DNA of 64,000 bases, taken from assembly GCF_023715345.1 (NCBI RefSeq), contig NZ_JAMBNY010000001.1, positions 558,001 to 622,000 on the forward strand, read 5' to 3'. This document shows positions 45,233-53,863 of the stretch, in pieces (the stretch's first letter is position 1; each line of letters starts with the position of its first letter). The notes under the pieces are model-generated. The model worked only from the letters and a program-made list of their open reading frames with translations. It was not told the DNA's origin and did no database searches. Source of the stretch: Paenibacillus camelliae. Lineage in GTDB: Bacteria > Bacillota > Bacilli > Paenibacillales > Paenibacillaceae. The position numbers were made by a program, and so were the translations under genes.

Positions 45233-45365
45233 ACTGTATCTCGTTCTTATCAGATTCATCCCATTTTTTTGAATAAGCCTTTTTTGTGACCCATAACGTG
45301 ACCCAAGTAACGAGGGCAATAATTACAATGCTAAAAACCCATGCCGACGTTGGTATATCAGACAT
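45231..45365 (-). CDS. 44-residue single-pass membrane protein
   Basis: A short gene, MSDIPTSAWVFSIVIIALVT at the start, with one membrane segment (about residues 8-28) and a charged tail (KKAYSKKWDESDKNE). A strong AAAGGAGGGGGAG site lies 3-5 bases before the ATG and an intrinsic terminator overlaps the stop, so it is very likely real. It resembles the tiny accessory subunits of Na+-coupled symporters in size and layout, but no transporter gene is nearby, so no function is assigned. Confidence 0.75.
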   Translation of the reverse strand: MSDIPTSAWVFSIVIIALVTWVTLWVTKKAYSKKWDESDKNEIQ

Positions 45366-45461
45366 TTCTCCCCCTCCTTTCTTGTTTATAGTCAGTGTAC
45401 ACGAAAACGCTGTGTAAAATAAATTGAATTTTGAACATTTAATGAACGAAGGAGATTGTTT

Positions 45462-45677
45462 ATGGAATTTCGCCTTGATTTATTAGAAACAAAAGTTGAA
45501 TTCTACGAAGCCTTTTCATTAAAAGAGCTGGAAGCAAAGATCACCGAGCAGATTGATAACAATAAAGCACTGATGCTCGAGCCTGCAGCCATTCAGCATC
45601 AAGCGGTATTTCATCCACTTTTTGAAAAGATGCTGTATACTGCACATGTGCATTATAAGCTGCGTCAGAATCGTTAA
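45462..45677 (+). CDS. DUF2536-family protein (YrzA-like)
   Basis: 71 residues, MEFRLDLLETKVEFYEAFSL at the start, from the ATG at 45462 with GAAGGAG 7 bases upstream; an in-frame TTG at 45456 falls inside this spacing. Soluble, charged, mostly helical. Matches the DUF2536 family of Bacilli; function unknown. Divergent from the 44-residue gene. Confidence 0.82.
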   Translation: MEFRLDLLETKVEFYEAFSLKELEAKITEQIDNNKALMLEPAAIQHQAVFHPLFEKMLYTAHVHYKLRQNR

Positions 45678-45698
45678 TTATCTTTATGACTAAAACTT

Positions 45699-45749
45699 AA
45701 AAAGCGCGCCGATTAGTCATCGTTAGTATGACCAATCAGTGCGCTTTTT
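45699..45749. terminator. Terminator between convergent genes
   Basis: AAAAAGCGC (45699-45707) / GCGCTTTTT (45741-45749) with an inner GATTAGTCAT/ATGACCAATC stem. Serves the DUF2536 gene on the plus strand and the lipoprotein gene on the minus strand. Confidence 0.92.
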
Positions 45750-45773
45750 ACTGTTCCTCTAGCTAGATTCAGC

Positions 45774-46253
45774 CTAAAGTAATGTGATTTCCTTGCTCCA
45801 CTTCACTTCATCGCCTTGCTCATTACTGAACGTAAAGGTAACCTCTCCTTTTTCTCCAGCTAAAGAGCTGTCATAGAAAAAGCCCATAAATTGTCCATTG
45901 CCACTAATGTAGAAGCCATCCTCTCCATCCGCACCATGCTGAATCGCTTCCTGTAAGCTATTCTCGACGTGATGATTAGCCGAGCTCCACTCCATCGTCG
46001 TCAAGGCATAGCCTTCAGGGCGTTTCTTAACAACAAAATCAAAGCTACCCTTCTCACCCTCAATCGGTTTTTCCGTCTGATCAATAATAATGAGCAGCTC
46101 CTCATTGCTAACGTCATCATGCTGTTCTAGTGCTGTAGGTGTTGGTGTTGGTTCCGAGCTAATTTTATTTGCTCCGTTATTAGCATTGCCGCATCCGCCA
46201 AGCACGAATGCTAGTACAGTTATTCCAATGAATACTTTAGTTTTTATCATCAT
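45774..46253 (-). CDS. Small lipoprotein linked to a two-component system
   Basis: 159 residues. Signal peptide with lipobox (VLGGC), then a Pro-Thr linker and a domain with no recognised family (FDFVVKKRPEGYALTTMEWS). It overlaps the 3' end of the sensor kinase gene by 17 bases, so it is co-expressed with it. It could be a ligand- or stress-sensing partner, by context only. Confidence 0.8.
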   Translation of the reverse strand: MMIKTKVFIGITVLAFVLGGCGNANNGANKISSEPTPTPTALEQHDDVSNEELLIIIDQTEKPIEGEKGSFDFVVKKRPEGYALTTMEWSSANHHVENSLQEAIQHGADGEDGFYISGNGQFMGFFYDSSLAGEKGEVTFTFSNEQGDEVKWSKEITLL

Positions 46254-47985
46254 CTTCTACACGTCCTTCTTTTAGTGTGAAATAAAATGCTACGCCATCT
46301 AACTGATTCACTGCACCAAACTCACTATGATGCAGAAGTAATATATGTTTGACGATTGTAAGACCTAGCCCAGTTCCTCCTGATCGTCGATCTCGTGCTT
46401 GCTCTACTCTGTAAAACTTATCCCATATCCGCTGCAGATTCGACTTTGAAATAGGCTGTCCTTCATTATAAATGGTTACTTTAACCCTTCCGGCATCGAT
46501 AGGTTTAACGGTAATGGTTATTGTTGAACCTGAATCAGCATGACGAGCTGCGTTGCTTAGTAAATTGACAATTACTTGCTTCAACCGTTTATAATCACCT
46601 ACAACATATGGCTCGGTTAGCATTGACGTTTCAATATTGGCCTTTAATGCTTTATTCGCTAGATGAATCGCTAAGGCTTGCACTTCAGCTTGCAACAGCT
46701 CTACAAGATTAATATTGGCTAACTTGAGCTTGATCGCATTGCCTTCATATTTGGATAGCTCCAATAAATCCATAATTAATTCATTCATCACATCGGTCTC
46801 GCGTACGATATGAGCAAGATATGCATCCTGCTTATGTGCTGCAATCCCATCTTGCAAGCCCTCAGCGTATCCTTTCACTACCGAAAGCGGAGTTTTTAAC
46901 TCATGAGCAATATTTGCAACAAGCTCCTTACGCAGCTCCTCCTGCTGTATCTTATGATCGATTTCAACTTGGAGCTGTTCATTTCTTAGCTTAACTTCTT
47001 CAAGCGCTCGCTCCAAATTATGTGATAATGTGACAAGGTGACTCGAAAGCTCACCATACTCATCACGTGATTGAACAGGTGGTGTTCCAGAGAACTGCAG
47101 CTGTGCTAATTGAGCTGCAAAACCATTAATTTTAACTAAAGGTCTTGCAATATAACGTGAATACATTACTGCTAGTATAATAACGATCACGACAATGAAA
47201 GGAAACAGCACCATCACATACTTACGCAGCATCGCAATGGCTTCGTTGACTGGTTGAAGCGATTCCATCATCACAATACTTGTATTGGACGCCTCTAGTT
47301 TGCCTAATGTAGCAATATAGGTGACACCACTCCATGAATCTATCCATTCCGTAGTCACATATGGCTTCGGATTGCTGGTAGCAGCAGGTTCACTTGTGTT
47401 CCAATCTTGGATCATATCTGTAATAAGCAAATCCTGATACAGCGGGTTGTACGAGCGCTGCTCTGGCAATAGTAGTCTACTAATTGTTCCACTCACACGT
47501 ACTAAGCCAGGCTCAGGCTGTGAGGCTTCAGGATTAAAATTAATAGGATGCATAACGGTATCGTGCTGATCCATAAAAATCCCGTCAACCACCAATGTTT
47601 GCCCTTGAGAGATACCGCTCGGTAACTCACCGTATCGCATACCCTCTTCATTGATCATCACCTTAATGATTTGCGTACCACTCTGCAAATGAATGAAGTA
47701 AACATCCAACGGCCTTACACTGAGATCTTCATTAAGTAGTGCAATACTAGCGTCGTATTCATTCATCGCCCTTCCAATCGTATAAGCAATCTCCTGTTCA
47801 TTAGACTGCAGAGCTTCTACTTCATCTATCAGCTTCACTATCGCTGTCTCTTGCTCGTGCTGCTTAACTGATTTGTAGAATCGTTCAAAAAACAAGCTTT
47901 CTAACATAAGGACTATCGTAAGTAAACCAATAATAATGAACGAAGTAATAATAAAGAGCTTACGTACTACTGAATGACGTTTCAT
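46237..47985 (-). CDS. Membrane sensor histidine kinase
   Basis: 582 residues. Membrane segments at about 11-31 and 255-277 enclose a large extracytoplasmic sensor region. HAMP follows (RYIARPLVKINGFAAQLAQL), then HisKA with the phosphoacceptor His in LVANIAHELKTPLSVVKGYA, and HATPase_c with VNLLSNAARHADSGS, DKFYRVEQARDRRSGGTGLG. The stop overlaps the lipoprotein gene and the start overlaps the response regulator by 4 bases. The signal is unknown. Confidence 0.93.
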   Translation of the reverse strand: MKRHSVVRKLFIITSFIIIGLLTIVLMLESLFFERFYKSVKQHEQETAIVKLIDEVEALQSNEQEIAYTIGRAMNEYDASIALLNEDLSVRPLDVYFIHLQSGTQIIKVMINEEGMRYGELPSGISQGQTLVVDGIFMDQHDTVMHPINFNPEASQPEPGLVRVSGTISRLLLPEQRSYNPLYQDLLITDMIQDWNTSEPAATSNPKPYVTTEWIDSWSGVTYIATLGKLEASNTSIVMMESLQPVNEAIAMLRKYVMVLFPFIVVIVIILAVMYSRYIARPLVKINGFAAQLAQLQFSGTPPVQSRDEYGELSSHLVTLSHNLERALEEVKLRNEQLQVEIDHKIQQEELRKELVANIAHELKTPLSVVKGYAEGLQDGIAAHKQDAYLAHIVRETDVMNELIMDLLELSKYEGNAIKLKLANINLVELLQAEVQALAIHLANKALKANIETSMLTEPYVVGDYKRLKQVIVNLLSNAARHADSGSTITITVKPIDAGRVKVTIYNEGQPISKSNLQRIWDKFYRVEQARDRRSGGTGLGLTIVKHILLLHHSEFGAVNQLDGVAFYFTLKEGRVEDDDKN

Positions 47986-48662
47986 AACGACGAATCAAAT
48001 TTATAGCCTGCACGAATGACGGTTTTGATGAAGCGTCCTTCGGTTCCTAATTTGGCTCTAAGTTTTTTAATATGGGTGTCAACCGTTCGCTCATCACCTT
48101 CATAGTCCATACCCCATATCGCAATTAGCAGCCGCTCTCGGCTTAGCACCTTAAGTTGATGTCTTATGAAATAGAGGAGCAGCTCATATTCCTTCGGAGA
48201 CAAATGCACCTCTTCTCTATTGACCTTCACTTGGTGTGATCGAGGCCTAATCGATAGCTGTCCAAAGGTTAGCTGATCATCATCAGAACCAATCATTCCT
48301 TCTGCTCTTTTTATTAATGCATTTGCTCTGGCAACTAACACCTTGGGACTTAACGGCTTCGTGACATATTCATCAGCACCTAGCTCGTAGCCATAGACCT
48401 GATCATCATCAGCTACTCTTGCTGTTATCATAATGATTGGCACATCAGAATGCTTTCTTATATGACGACACACTGAAAAGCCATCAAGCAGCGGCATCAT
48501 TATATCAAGAATGATGAGATCAAATACTTGCTCATCAAACCTCTCTATCGCAATAACTCCATGTTCAGCCTCCACAACAGACCATTGCTCGGCAATAAAA
48601 TAATCACTAATAATTTCCCTTAAATGCACATCATCCTCTACAAGTAGCAGTGTGCGTTTCAT
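47982..48662 (-). CDS. OmpR/PhoB-family response regulator
   Basis: 226 residues. The receiver domain (1-120) has acidic residues EDD, the phospho-Asp in LIILDIMMPLLDGF and Lys of YVTKPLSP. The C-terminal winged-helix DNA-binding domain (about 130-226) includes SPKEYELLLYFIRHQ and ERTVDTHIKKLRAKL. The ATG at 48662 follows GGGGTGAGAAGG; a GTG nine bases upstream lies within that site. Partner of the adjoining kinase. Confidence 0.94.
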   Translation of the reverse strand: MKRTLLLVEDDVHLREIISDYFIAEQWSVVEAEHGVIAIERFDEQVFDLIILDIMMPLLDGFSVCRHIRKHSDVPIIMITARVADDDQVYGYELGADEYVTKPLSPKVLVARANALIKRAEGMIGSDDDQLTFGQLSIRPRSHQVKVNREEVHLSPKEYELLLYFIRHQLKVLSRERLLIAIWGMDYEGDERTVDTHIKKLRAKLGTEGRFIKTVIRAGYKFDSSL

Positions 48663-48735
48663 CCTTCTCACCCCAGACCTCTCACGTATCGTTCGTTATT
48701 ATTGTGTTCCTGTTACAAGATCATTATAAAAAAAA

Positions 48736-48762
48736 GATGTGTACGCTATGTGTACACATCTC
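48736..48762 (-). terminator. Terminator after tyrS
   Basis: AGATGTGTAC (48736-48745) / GTACACATCT (48753-48762), with eight A on the plus strand giving a T8 tract on the minus strand; it begins 7 bases past the tyrS stop. Confidence 0.93.
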
Positions 48763-48768
48763 CTCATA

Positions 48769-50040
48769 TTAGTTTTGTTCAAGCTTAACAAGACTGTAGT
48801 TTTTCTTACCCTTGCGAATAATAATAAACTTCCCACCGATTGCAAGATCAGCTGTAACTGCAAAATCAAGCTCTGTAACTTTATCACCATTCAGCATGAT
48901 CGCACCCTTAGTGATGTCTTCACGTGCTTGGCGCTTAGACGGTTCGATACCGAGCTCAACAAGCCAATCGACAAGATTACTTTCTTCACGGCTTGCCGTA
49001 AAAGTCGGCATTTCTTTAAAGCCCTGCTCAATCTCATCAGCGGTTAGGGATTTGATATCTCCACTGAACAATGCGGCAGTAATGCGCTTCGCTTGCTCAA
49101 GCATCTCCTCACCATGGACAAATCGAGTCATCTCTTCAGCAAGTGCTTTTTGAGCTTCGCGTTTATGCGGCTCTGTAGCTACCTTCTCAGCTAAAGCATC
49201 GATTTCCTCTTTGCCTAGGAAGGTGAAGTATTTCAAGTATTTAATAACATCACGATCATCTGTATTTGCCCAGAACTGGTAAAATTCAAATGGTGTCGTT
49301 TTATTTGGATCAAGCCAGATTGCACCGCCAGCTGTTTTACCAAATTTCGTTCCATCGGATTTCAGCATTAGTGGAATCGTTAAACCAAATGCTTTAGTCT
49401 CTGTATCTGCACCTTCTTTTTTACGAATCAGATCTAGACCAGCGGTAATATTCCCCCATTGATCAGAGCCACCGATTTGCAGCTGAACATCTTCATGCTG
49501 GTATAGATGCAAAAAGTCTAACGACTGAAGAATTTGGTACGAAAATTCAGTAAAGGAAATACCGCTTTCGAGCCTGCTGGATACAACGTCTTTGGCAAGC
49601 ATCGTGTTGATGCTAAAGTTTTTACCGTAATCACGTAAAAACTCGATAACATTAATCTTCGAAATCCAATCGTAGTTATTCACGAGTCGCACCTGATTGT
49701 CTCCATCAGTTACGAACAGCTTCTTCATTTGCTCCGTTAAAGCTTTAACATTTTGCTCAATTTGCTCGAGTGACTGTAAGGAACGCTCAGAAGCACGACC
49801 GCTTGGGTCACCTATCGTTCCGGTTGCTCCGCCAATTAATATAACGGGACGGTGTCCTGCAAGCTGGAATCTTTTCAGCATCATAAATGGAATCAAGTGA
49901 CCGATATGCATGCTGTCGCCGGTTGGGTCAACACCGCAGTATAAAGAAATTGATTTCTCGCTAGTTAGCTTACGTAACCCTTCCGCGTCTGTTTGCTGGT
50001 TAATCGCTTCACGCCATTCTAATTCATCGATAATGTTCAT
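48769..50040 (-). CDS. tyrS: Tyrosyl-tRNA synthetase
   Basis: Charges tRNA-Tyr. Class I motifs HIGHLIP and GTKFGKTAGGAIW (the KFGKT form of KMSKS) are present, and a C-terminal S4 RNA-binding domain begins near residue 355 (SKRQAREDITKGAIMLNGDK). The ATG at 50040 follows AGAGGAG; the in-frame GTG at 50049 is less likely. 423 residues. Expression is governed by the T-box leader upstream. Confidence 0.97.
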   Translation of the reverse strand: MNIIDELEWREAINQQTDAEGLRKLTSEKSISLYCGVDPTGDSMHIGHLIPFMMLKRFQLAGHRPVILIGGATGTIGDPSGRASERSLQSLEQIEQNVKALTEQMKKLFVTDGDNQVRLVNNYDWISKINVIEFLRDYGKNFSINTMLAKDVVSSRLESGISFTEFSYQILQSLDFLHLYQHEDVQLQIGGSDQWGNITAGLDLIRKKEGADTETKAFGLTIPLMLKSDGTKFGKTAGGAIWLDPNKTTPFEFYQFWANTDDRDVIKYLKYFTFLGKEEIDALAEKVATEPHKREAQKALAEEMTRFVHGEEMLEQAKRITAALFSGDIKSLTADEIEQGFKEMPTFTASREESNLVDWLVELGIEPSKRQAREDITKGAIMLNGDKVTELDFAVTADLAIGGKFIIIRKGKKNYSLVKLEQN

Positions 50041-50069
50041 TCTTACCACTCCTCTTTCTTTTTATTGCA

Positions 50070-50317
50070 ATAAAAAAGCCCCTTCATCTGCAGTGCAGAC
50101 AAAGGGACGATGCTTACCGTGTTACCACCCAATTTGCATAGTATGTTACTATGCCACTCTGAGCGAGATATCGTTCGCTTCTTCCGCTTGGCGTTACCCA
50201 AGTACTCCAGAGTGTAATTCACAGTCTTTGCATGTATCAGGTTCCATCAACCCCTGACTTTCTATAACAGAGACAAAGCTGCTACTGCGCTCTTTCACAG
50301 TATGAATTATTTAGATT
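50070..50317 (-). promoter_or_regulatory. T-box riboswitch leader of tyrS
   Basis: On the minus strand the conserved T-box sequence GGGTGGTAACACGG (50130-50117) precedes a terminator stem, CCCTTTGTCTGC with GCAGATGAAGGGG, and a T-run (50107-50071). A specifier TAC (Tyr) lies in the Stem I loop at 50236-50234 (CCTGATACATG). Uncharged tRNA-Tyr should bind and favour the antiterminator, raising tyrS expression. The leader is about 245 bases long, normal for this class. Confidence 0.93.
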
Positions 50318-50323
50318 ACAGAC

Positions 50324-50353
50324 AGTATAGCTGAATCTCAAAAATGTTGTCAA
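50324..50353 (-). promoter_or_regulatory. Promoter of the tyrS leader
   Basis: Minus strand TTGACA (50353-50348), 18 bases, TATACT (50329-50324). The start of transcription would fall near 50317, just at the beginning of the T-box leader. Confidence 0.8.
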
Positions 50354-50375
50354 CTATTAACCGAAAAATGTTCAG

Positions 50376-51992
50376 TTAGCGTTTATGTCGATACTCCGTT
50401 GGCGTAATGCCTTGACAGCTTTTGAACAATTTATTAAAGTAGCTCGGATTATCATAGCCAAGCTGCTCGCATATTGCCGTGACAGATAGTGTCGTCTGAT
50501 CAAGAAGCTCCTTAGCTCGCTTCATTTTAGTTCGGATGACATATTCAATAAAGGTTTCTCCTGTTTCTTTCTTAAATAATCTACTGAAATAACTGGCATT
50601 GAGATGCAAGTACTCCGCGATATCTTCCAGACCAATACGCTGATCCATATGAGCCTCTACAAATTGATATGCATCCATCACTTCCTTACGCTGTGATCTT
50701 GCTTGTTCCTCCTCGACATTCAGCATAAGCTCCATATGCTCTAACAGCCATTTGTGGATTTCTGTAAGCGAACCGAGCTCGTTAACCTCCTGGTGCAAAT
50801 ACTCTACCGTTTGAGCAGCTCGGAAATACGTTCTTGAATGCTGCTTTAAGCGAATATCTAATACGAGCTTTAACAGCCAGTCTTTAACGTTTTCCGGCTC
50901 ATAACGCTCCGCTGCGATGTGATCGATCCACCATTGAATCAGCTGTAGCAATTGCCGATGATCACGCTTTATTATACATTCTGAAAACTGCTGACATGCT
51001 TTATCATAAACGGCAAAGATATCGTTAGGTTGAGTGGTCAGTGATCGCAGCGAGGCGATTGATGCTGGCTGCATATAAAAGTGACAATATCGGTCTTCCA
51101 TTAGCTGGTTCAAGGACTGCTTGAGTCCAGTCGTATTCAGATCACATAGACTGCCTATTACAAAGTTTATCGACAGCTTAAGCGAGCCTTTTATTGCTTG
51201 CTGCAGCTGTAACAAACAATTTCGAAGCAGATCATACGCATTAACCTTCAAGCAAGATGAGCAGCTATATAGCAATACCCATTCATTTTGTCGACTCGGT
51301 ATTAATAGTAGTTCGTTCGCGTAAGAGGTGACCTGCAACGCTTCCTCCAGCACATTCGTTACCGCAAAGCTAAGAGAATGCTCAGAATGGAAGCGTTGCT
51401 TTGCCGTGCGGTAATCAACCAGTCTGCCAATGGCAGCAATTACACCTTGTTTATCGTCTAATGCCAGTCCTAATGCGTTTAACTCACGTTTCCACTCATC
51501 TGCATTCCAGTAAGGCTGCTGCACTGCTGACTGCAGCCATTTTGTTTTAAGTGCGTCCCGCGAACGATTAATGAGCAATCTCATTTGCTTCTGCTCATCA
51601 TGATAACGTTTTTCTTCAGCTAAGCTATAAGCAAAGCGCTGCATAATCCGCTGTAAATCGTCAGGGTCTAGTGTATCCTTCACAATATAATCCTGCACTT
51701 GCAGCTGCATCGCTTCTCTGGCGTAATGAAACTCACTGTGGCAAGATAGAATAACGACCTTGAGCTCTCTTCGCTCCCCCTTCAGCTCACGAATCAGCTC
51801 AAGTCCATTCATCTTAGGCATACCTATATCCGTCACTAATATATCAGGCATAGACTGCTGTGCAGCATTCCATGCATCGTATCCATTCTCATAAATGCCA
51901 GCCAGCTGAAGGCCAAGCTCTTCCCAAGCAATCATCTCCGATAGCAGCTCTAATACAGGATAATCGTCATCTACCAGCATGACACTGTACAT
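50376..51992 (-). CDS. YesN-type response regulator (AraC family output)
   Basis: 538 residues. Receiver domain at 1-120 with phospho-Asp in DILVTDIGMPKMNGLELI; a long central region (about 140-420); and an AraC/XylS domain at the C-terminus with two helix-turn-helices (IGLEDIAEYLHLNASYFSRL and SVTAICEQLGYDNPSYFNKL). It begins immediately after the stop of the kinase gene. Such regulators usually activate neighbouring carbohydrate uptake genes, here the lyase/ABC operon. Confidence 0.93.
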   Translation of the reverse strand: MYSVMLVDDDYPVLELLSEMIAWEELGLQLAGIYENGYDAWNAAQQSMPDILVTDIGMPKMNGLELIRELKGERRELKVVILSCHSEFHYAREAMQLQVQDYIVKDTLDPDDLQRIMQRFAYSLAEEKRYHDEQKQMRLLINRSRDALKTKWLQSAVQQPYWNADEWKRELNALGLALDDKQGVIAAIGRLVDYRTAKQRFHSEHSLSFAVTNVLEEALQVTSYANELLLIPSRQNEWVLLYSCSSCLKVNAYDLLRNCLLQLQQAIKGSLKLSINFVIGSLCDLNTTGLKQSLNQLMEDRYCHFYMQPASIASLRSLTTQPNDIFAVYDKACQQFSECIIKRDHRQLLQLIQWWIDHIAAERYEPENVKDWLLKLVLDIRLKQHSRTYFRAAQTVEYLHQEVNELGSLTEIHKWLLEHMELMLNVEEEQARSQRKEVMDAYQFVEAHMDQRIGLEDIAEYLHLNASYFSRLFKKETGETFIEYVIRTKMKRAKELLDQTTLSVTAICEQLGYDNPSYFNKLFKSCQGITPTEYRHKR

Positions 51993-53804
51993 CTATGCTT
52001 CATCCTCTCTGTATGGAATCAACATTGTAACGGTCGTGCCCTCTGCGGCGCTGCTGTCAATGCGAAATTCAAACTGCTCCGCAAAAAGTATCGATAAACG
52101 CTCGTAAACGTTTGCAAGTCCTAAGCTAGATAGGCCTTTCCCTTTATCTTCCTCACTAGGTGGTTCTGCTTGAGCAAGTCTTGAACGTAAGGCTGACAAC
52201 GAATCCTCATCAATTCCGTGGCCATTATCCTGAATGAAAACTTTTACGAAGTGATGCTCAACGTTCGCGATAAGCGTGATCGTGCCTGCTCTTTGCTGTA
52301 AACCATGAATCATTGCATTCTCGATAACAGGCTGTAGCAAGAAACGCGGTACTCTAGCCATCATCGCTTCAGATGACACCTCAAGCTTCAGCTCTACCTT
52401 TTCCTTCTGACGCATATTCATCAGCTTCATATAATCGAGAATTGTTACAATTTCCTCATGCAATGTAATCATTTCATCCTTACGATCAATGGTCATTCGT
52501 AGTAAGCGCGATAAAGACGAGAGCATCTCTGCGCTTTCCTTATCTCCCTTATACAGCACCTTCATACGTATTGAGTTCAGTACATTGAATAAAAAGTGAG
52601 GATTGATCTGTGCCTGTAGCATCGCTAATTCGGCTTTTCTCTTGCGCATCTGTTCAGCTGTAATTTCCGTAATCATTTGCTTAATCCGATCTAGCATCTG
52701 ATCGATGGAGTTGCCTAGGCGGCCAATCTCATCGCGTCCTCGAATATTAGATCGCACTTCTAGATTACCTCGCTCTACGATACGGGCTACTCTGCCTAGC
52801 CTAACTAAAGGCCTCGTAAACGTACGAATTAAGCCAATTAATAGAAGGAGAAAGATAATAAATACAATCACTTGAAGTAAAAAAACCGTCTTAAAATTAC
52901 GATTAATTTCTCCAATTGCTGTTTCATATGGAATAAGAGACACAAGTCTCCACCCTGCGACCTCTGTATTAGTCTGAGTGACTAATACATCCTTTTGCGC
53001 TAGCTGGATAATGGTCGATTCTGCTCCAATATGCTCCAAATAATCTAGGCGCTCACCTAGTCTTTGTTGATCGATATGAGATATGATGGAATGCTGCTCA
53101 TCAACTAGCATAACCTCTACCTCTGCATTGGTCTGCTCGAACATGCGATGAATATAATTTTCCGTTACCGTAACGACAACATAAGCATAAATCCTCATAT
53201 TTGCGCTGCGTAATGTTCTTGCTACTGACAGCTGCGAGCGCTGCTTCGTCCGTTCGAATAGATAAGGAGAGGGATGAGTCTTTACCCAATAAAGCTCTGA
53301 TCCCTTCAAATGCTCTAGCTGCTTAAACCATTCCTGCTGAAAAAGCAGCTTAGGATCATATTCTTCTACCGGATAATTCGTAAAATATCTTCCATTGGGC
53401 AGCAGTATCGTGACATACGCCTTTTCTCCAATCATCGAAATATTATCTATTTTATTCGTCACGGTATAGCGATCAGCAAATTCTCGATATTCCGCATTTT
53501 CCCCACTATATTGTTTCCCAGCAGCCTGTTCCTTCAAGATCGTATTCATCTCTGGATCAACGAGTATATAGTTAGATATGTAGAGCATATAGCGGAATAC
53601 ATTCGATAAATTGCTATTAATAAGCTGGAGCTGATCCTCTGCACTGGAAGAAACCTGCTGTCGCACCGTTTCTCGCGTAAGCGCATTCGATACGATTAAC
53701 GTAATAAGGGTAGGAATAAGTAAACAGGCAATAGAAGCCGCAATTAATTTATAACGAAACGCTCCATCCGTTATCCATTGCATCCACTTCCCTTGCATGA
53801 ACAC
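51993..53804 (-). CDS. YesM-type sensor histidine kinase
   Basis: 603 residues. Membrane segments at about 17-38 and 305-326 flank an extracellular Cache-like sensor. HAMP follows (TRPLVRLGRVARIVERGNLE), then the His_kinase motif QINPHFLFNVLNSIRMKVLY with the phosphoacceptor His, and an ATPase domain (VIENAMIHGLQQR, DNGHGI). It likely senses sugar, directly or through the binding protein encoded just upstream. Confidence 0.93.
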   Translation of the reverse strand: MFMQGKWMQWITDGAFRYKLIAASIACLLIPTLITLIVSNALTRETVRQQVSSSAEDQLQLINSNLSNVFRYMLYISNYILVDPEMNTILKEQAAGKQYSGENAEYREFADRYTVTNKIDNISMIGEKAYVTILLPNGRYFTNYPVEEYDPKLLFQQEWFKQLEHLKGSELYWVKTHPSPYLFERTKQRSQLSVARTLRSANMRIYAYVVVTVTENYIHRMFEQTNAEVEVMLVDEQHSIISHIDQQRLGERLDYLEHIGAESTIIQLAQKDVLVTQTNTEVAGWRLVSLIPYETAIGEINRNFKTVFLLQVIVFIIFLLLLIGLIRTFTRPLVRLGRVARIVERGNLEVRSNIRGRDEIGRLGNSIDQMLDRIKQMITEITAEQMRKRKAELAMLQAQINPHFLFNVLNSIRMKVLYKGDKESAEMLSSLSRLLRMTIDRKDEMITLHEEIVTILDYMKLMNMRQKEKVELKLEVSSEAMMARVPRFLLQPVIENAMIHGLQQRAGTITLIANVEHHFVKVFIQDNGHGIDEDSLSALRSRLAQAEPPSEEDKGKGLSSLGLANVYERLSILFAEQFEFRIDSSAAEGTTVTMLIPYREDEA

Positions 53805-53821
53805 TCCCCCTTCTACAATAA

Positions 53822-53844
53822 AAGAGGCGGATGAGCCGCCTCTT
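53822..53844 (-). terminator. Terminator between the binding-protein gene and the kinase gene
   Basis: AAGAGGCGG (53822-53830) / CCGCCTCTT (53836-53844) with a short loop and a T-rich end. It should lower expression of the two-component genes relative to the transport genes, so they may be a separate or readthrough unit. Confidence 0.88.
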
Positions 53845-53863
53845 AAGGAACATAGTAATCCAT

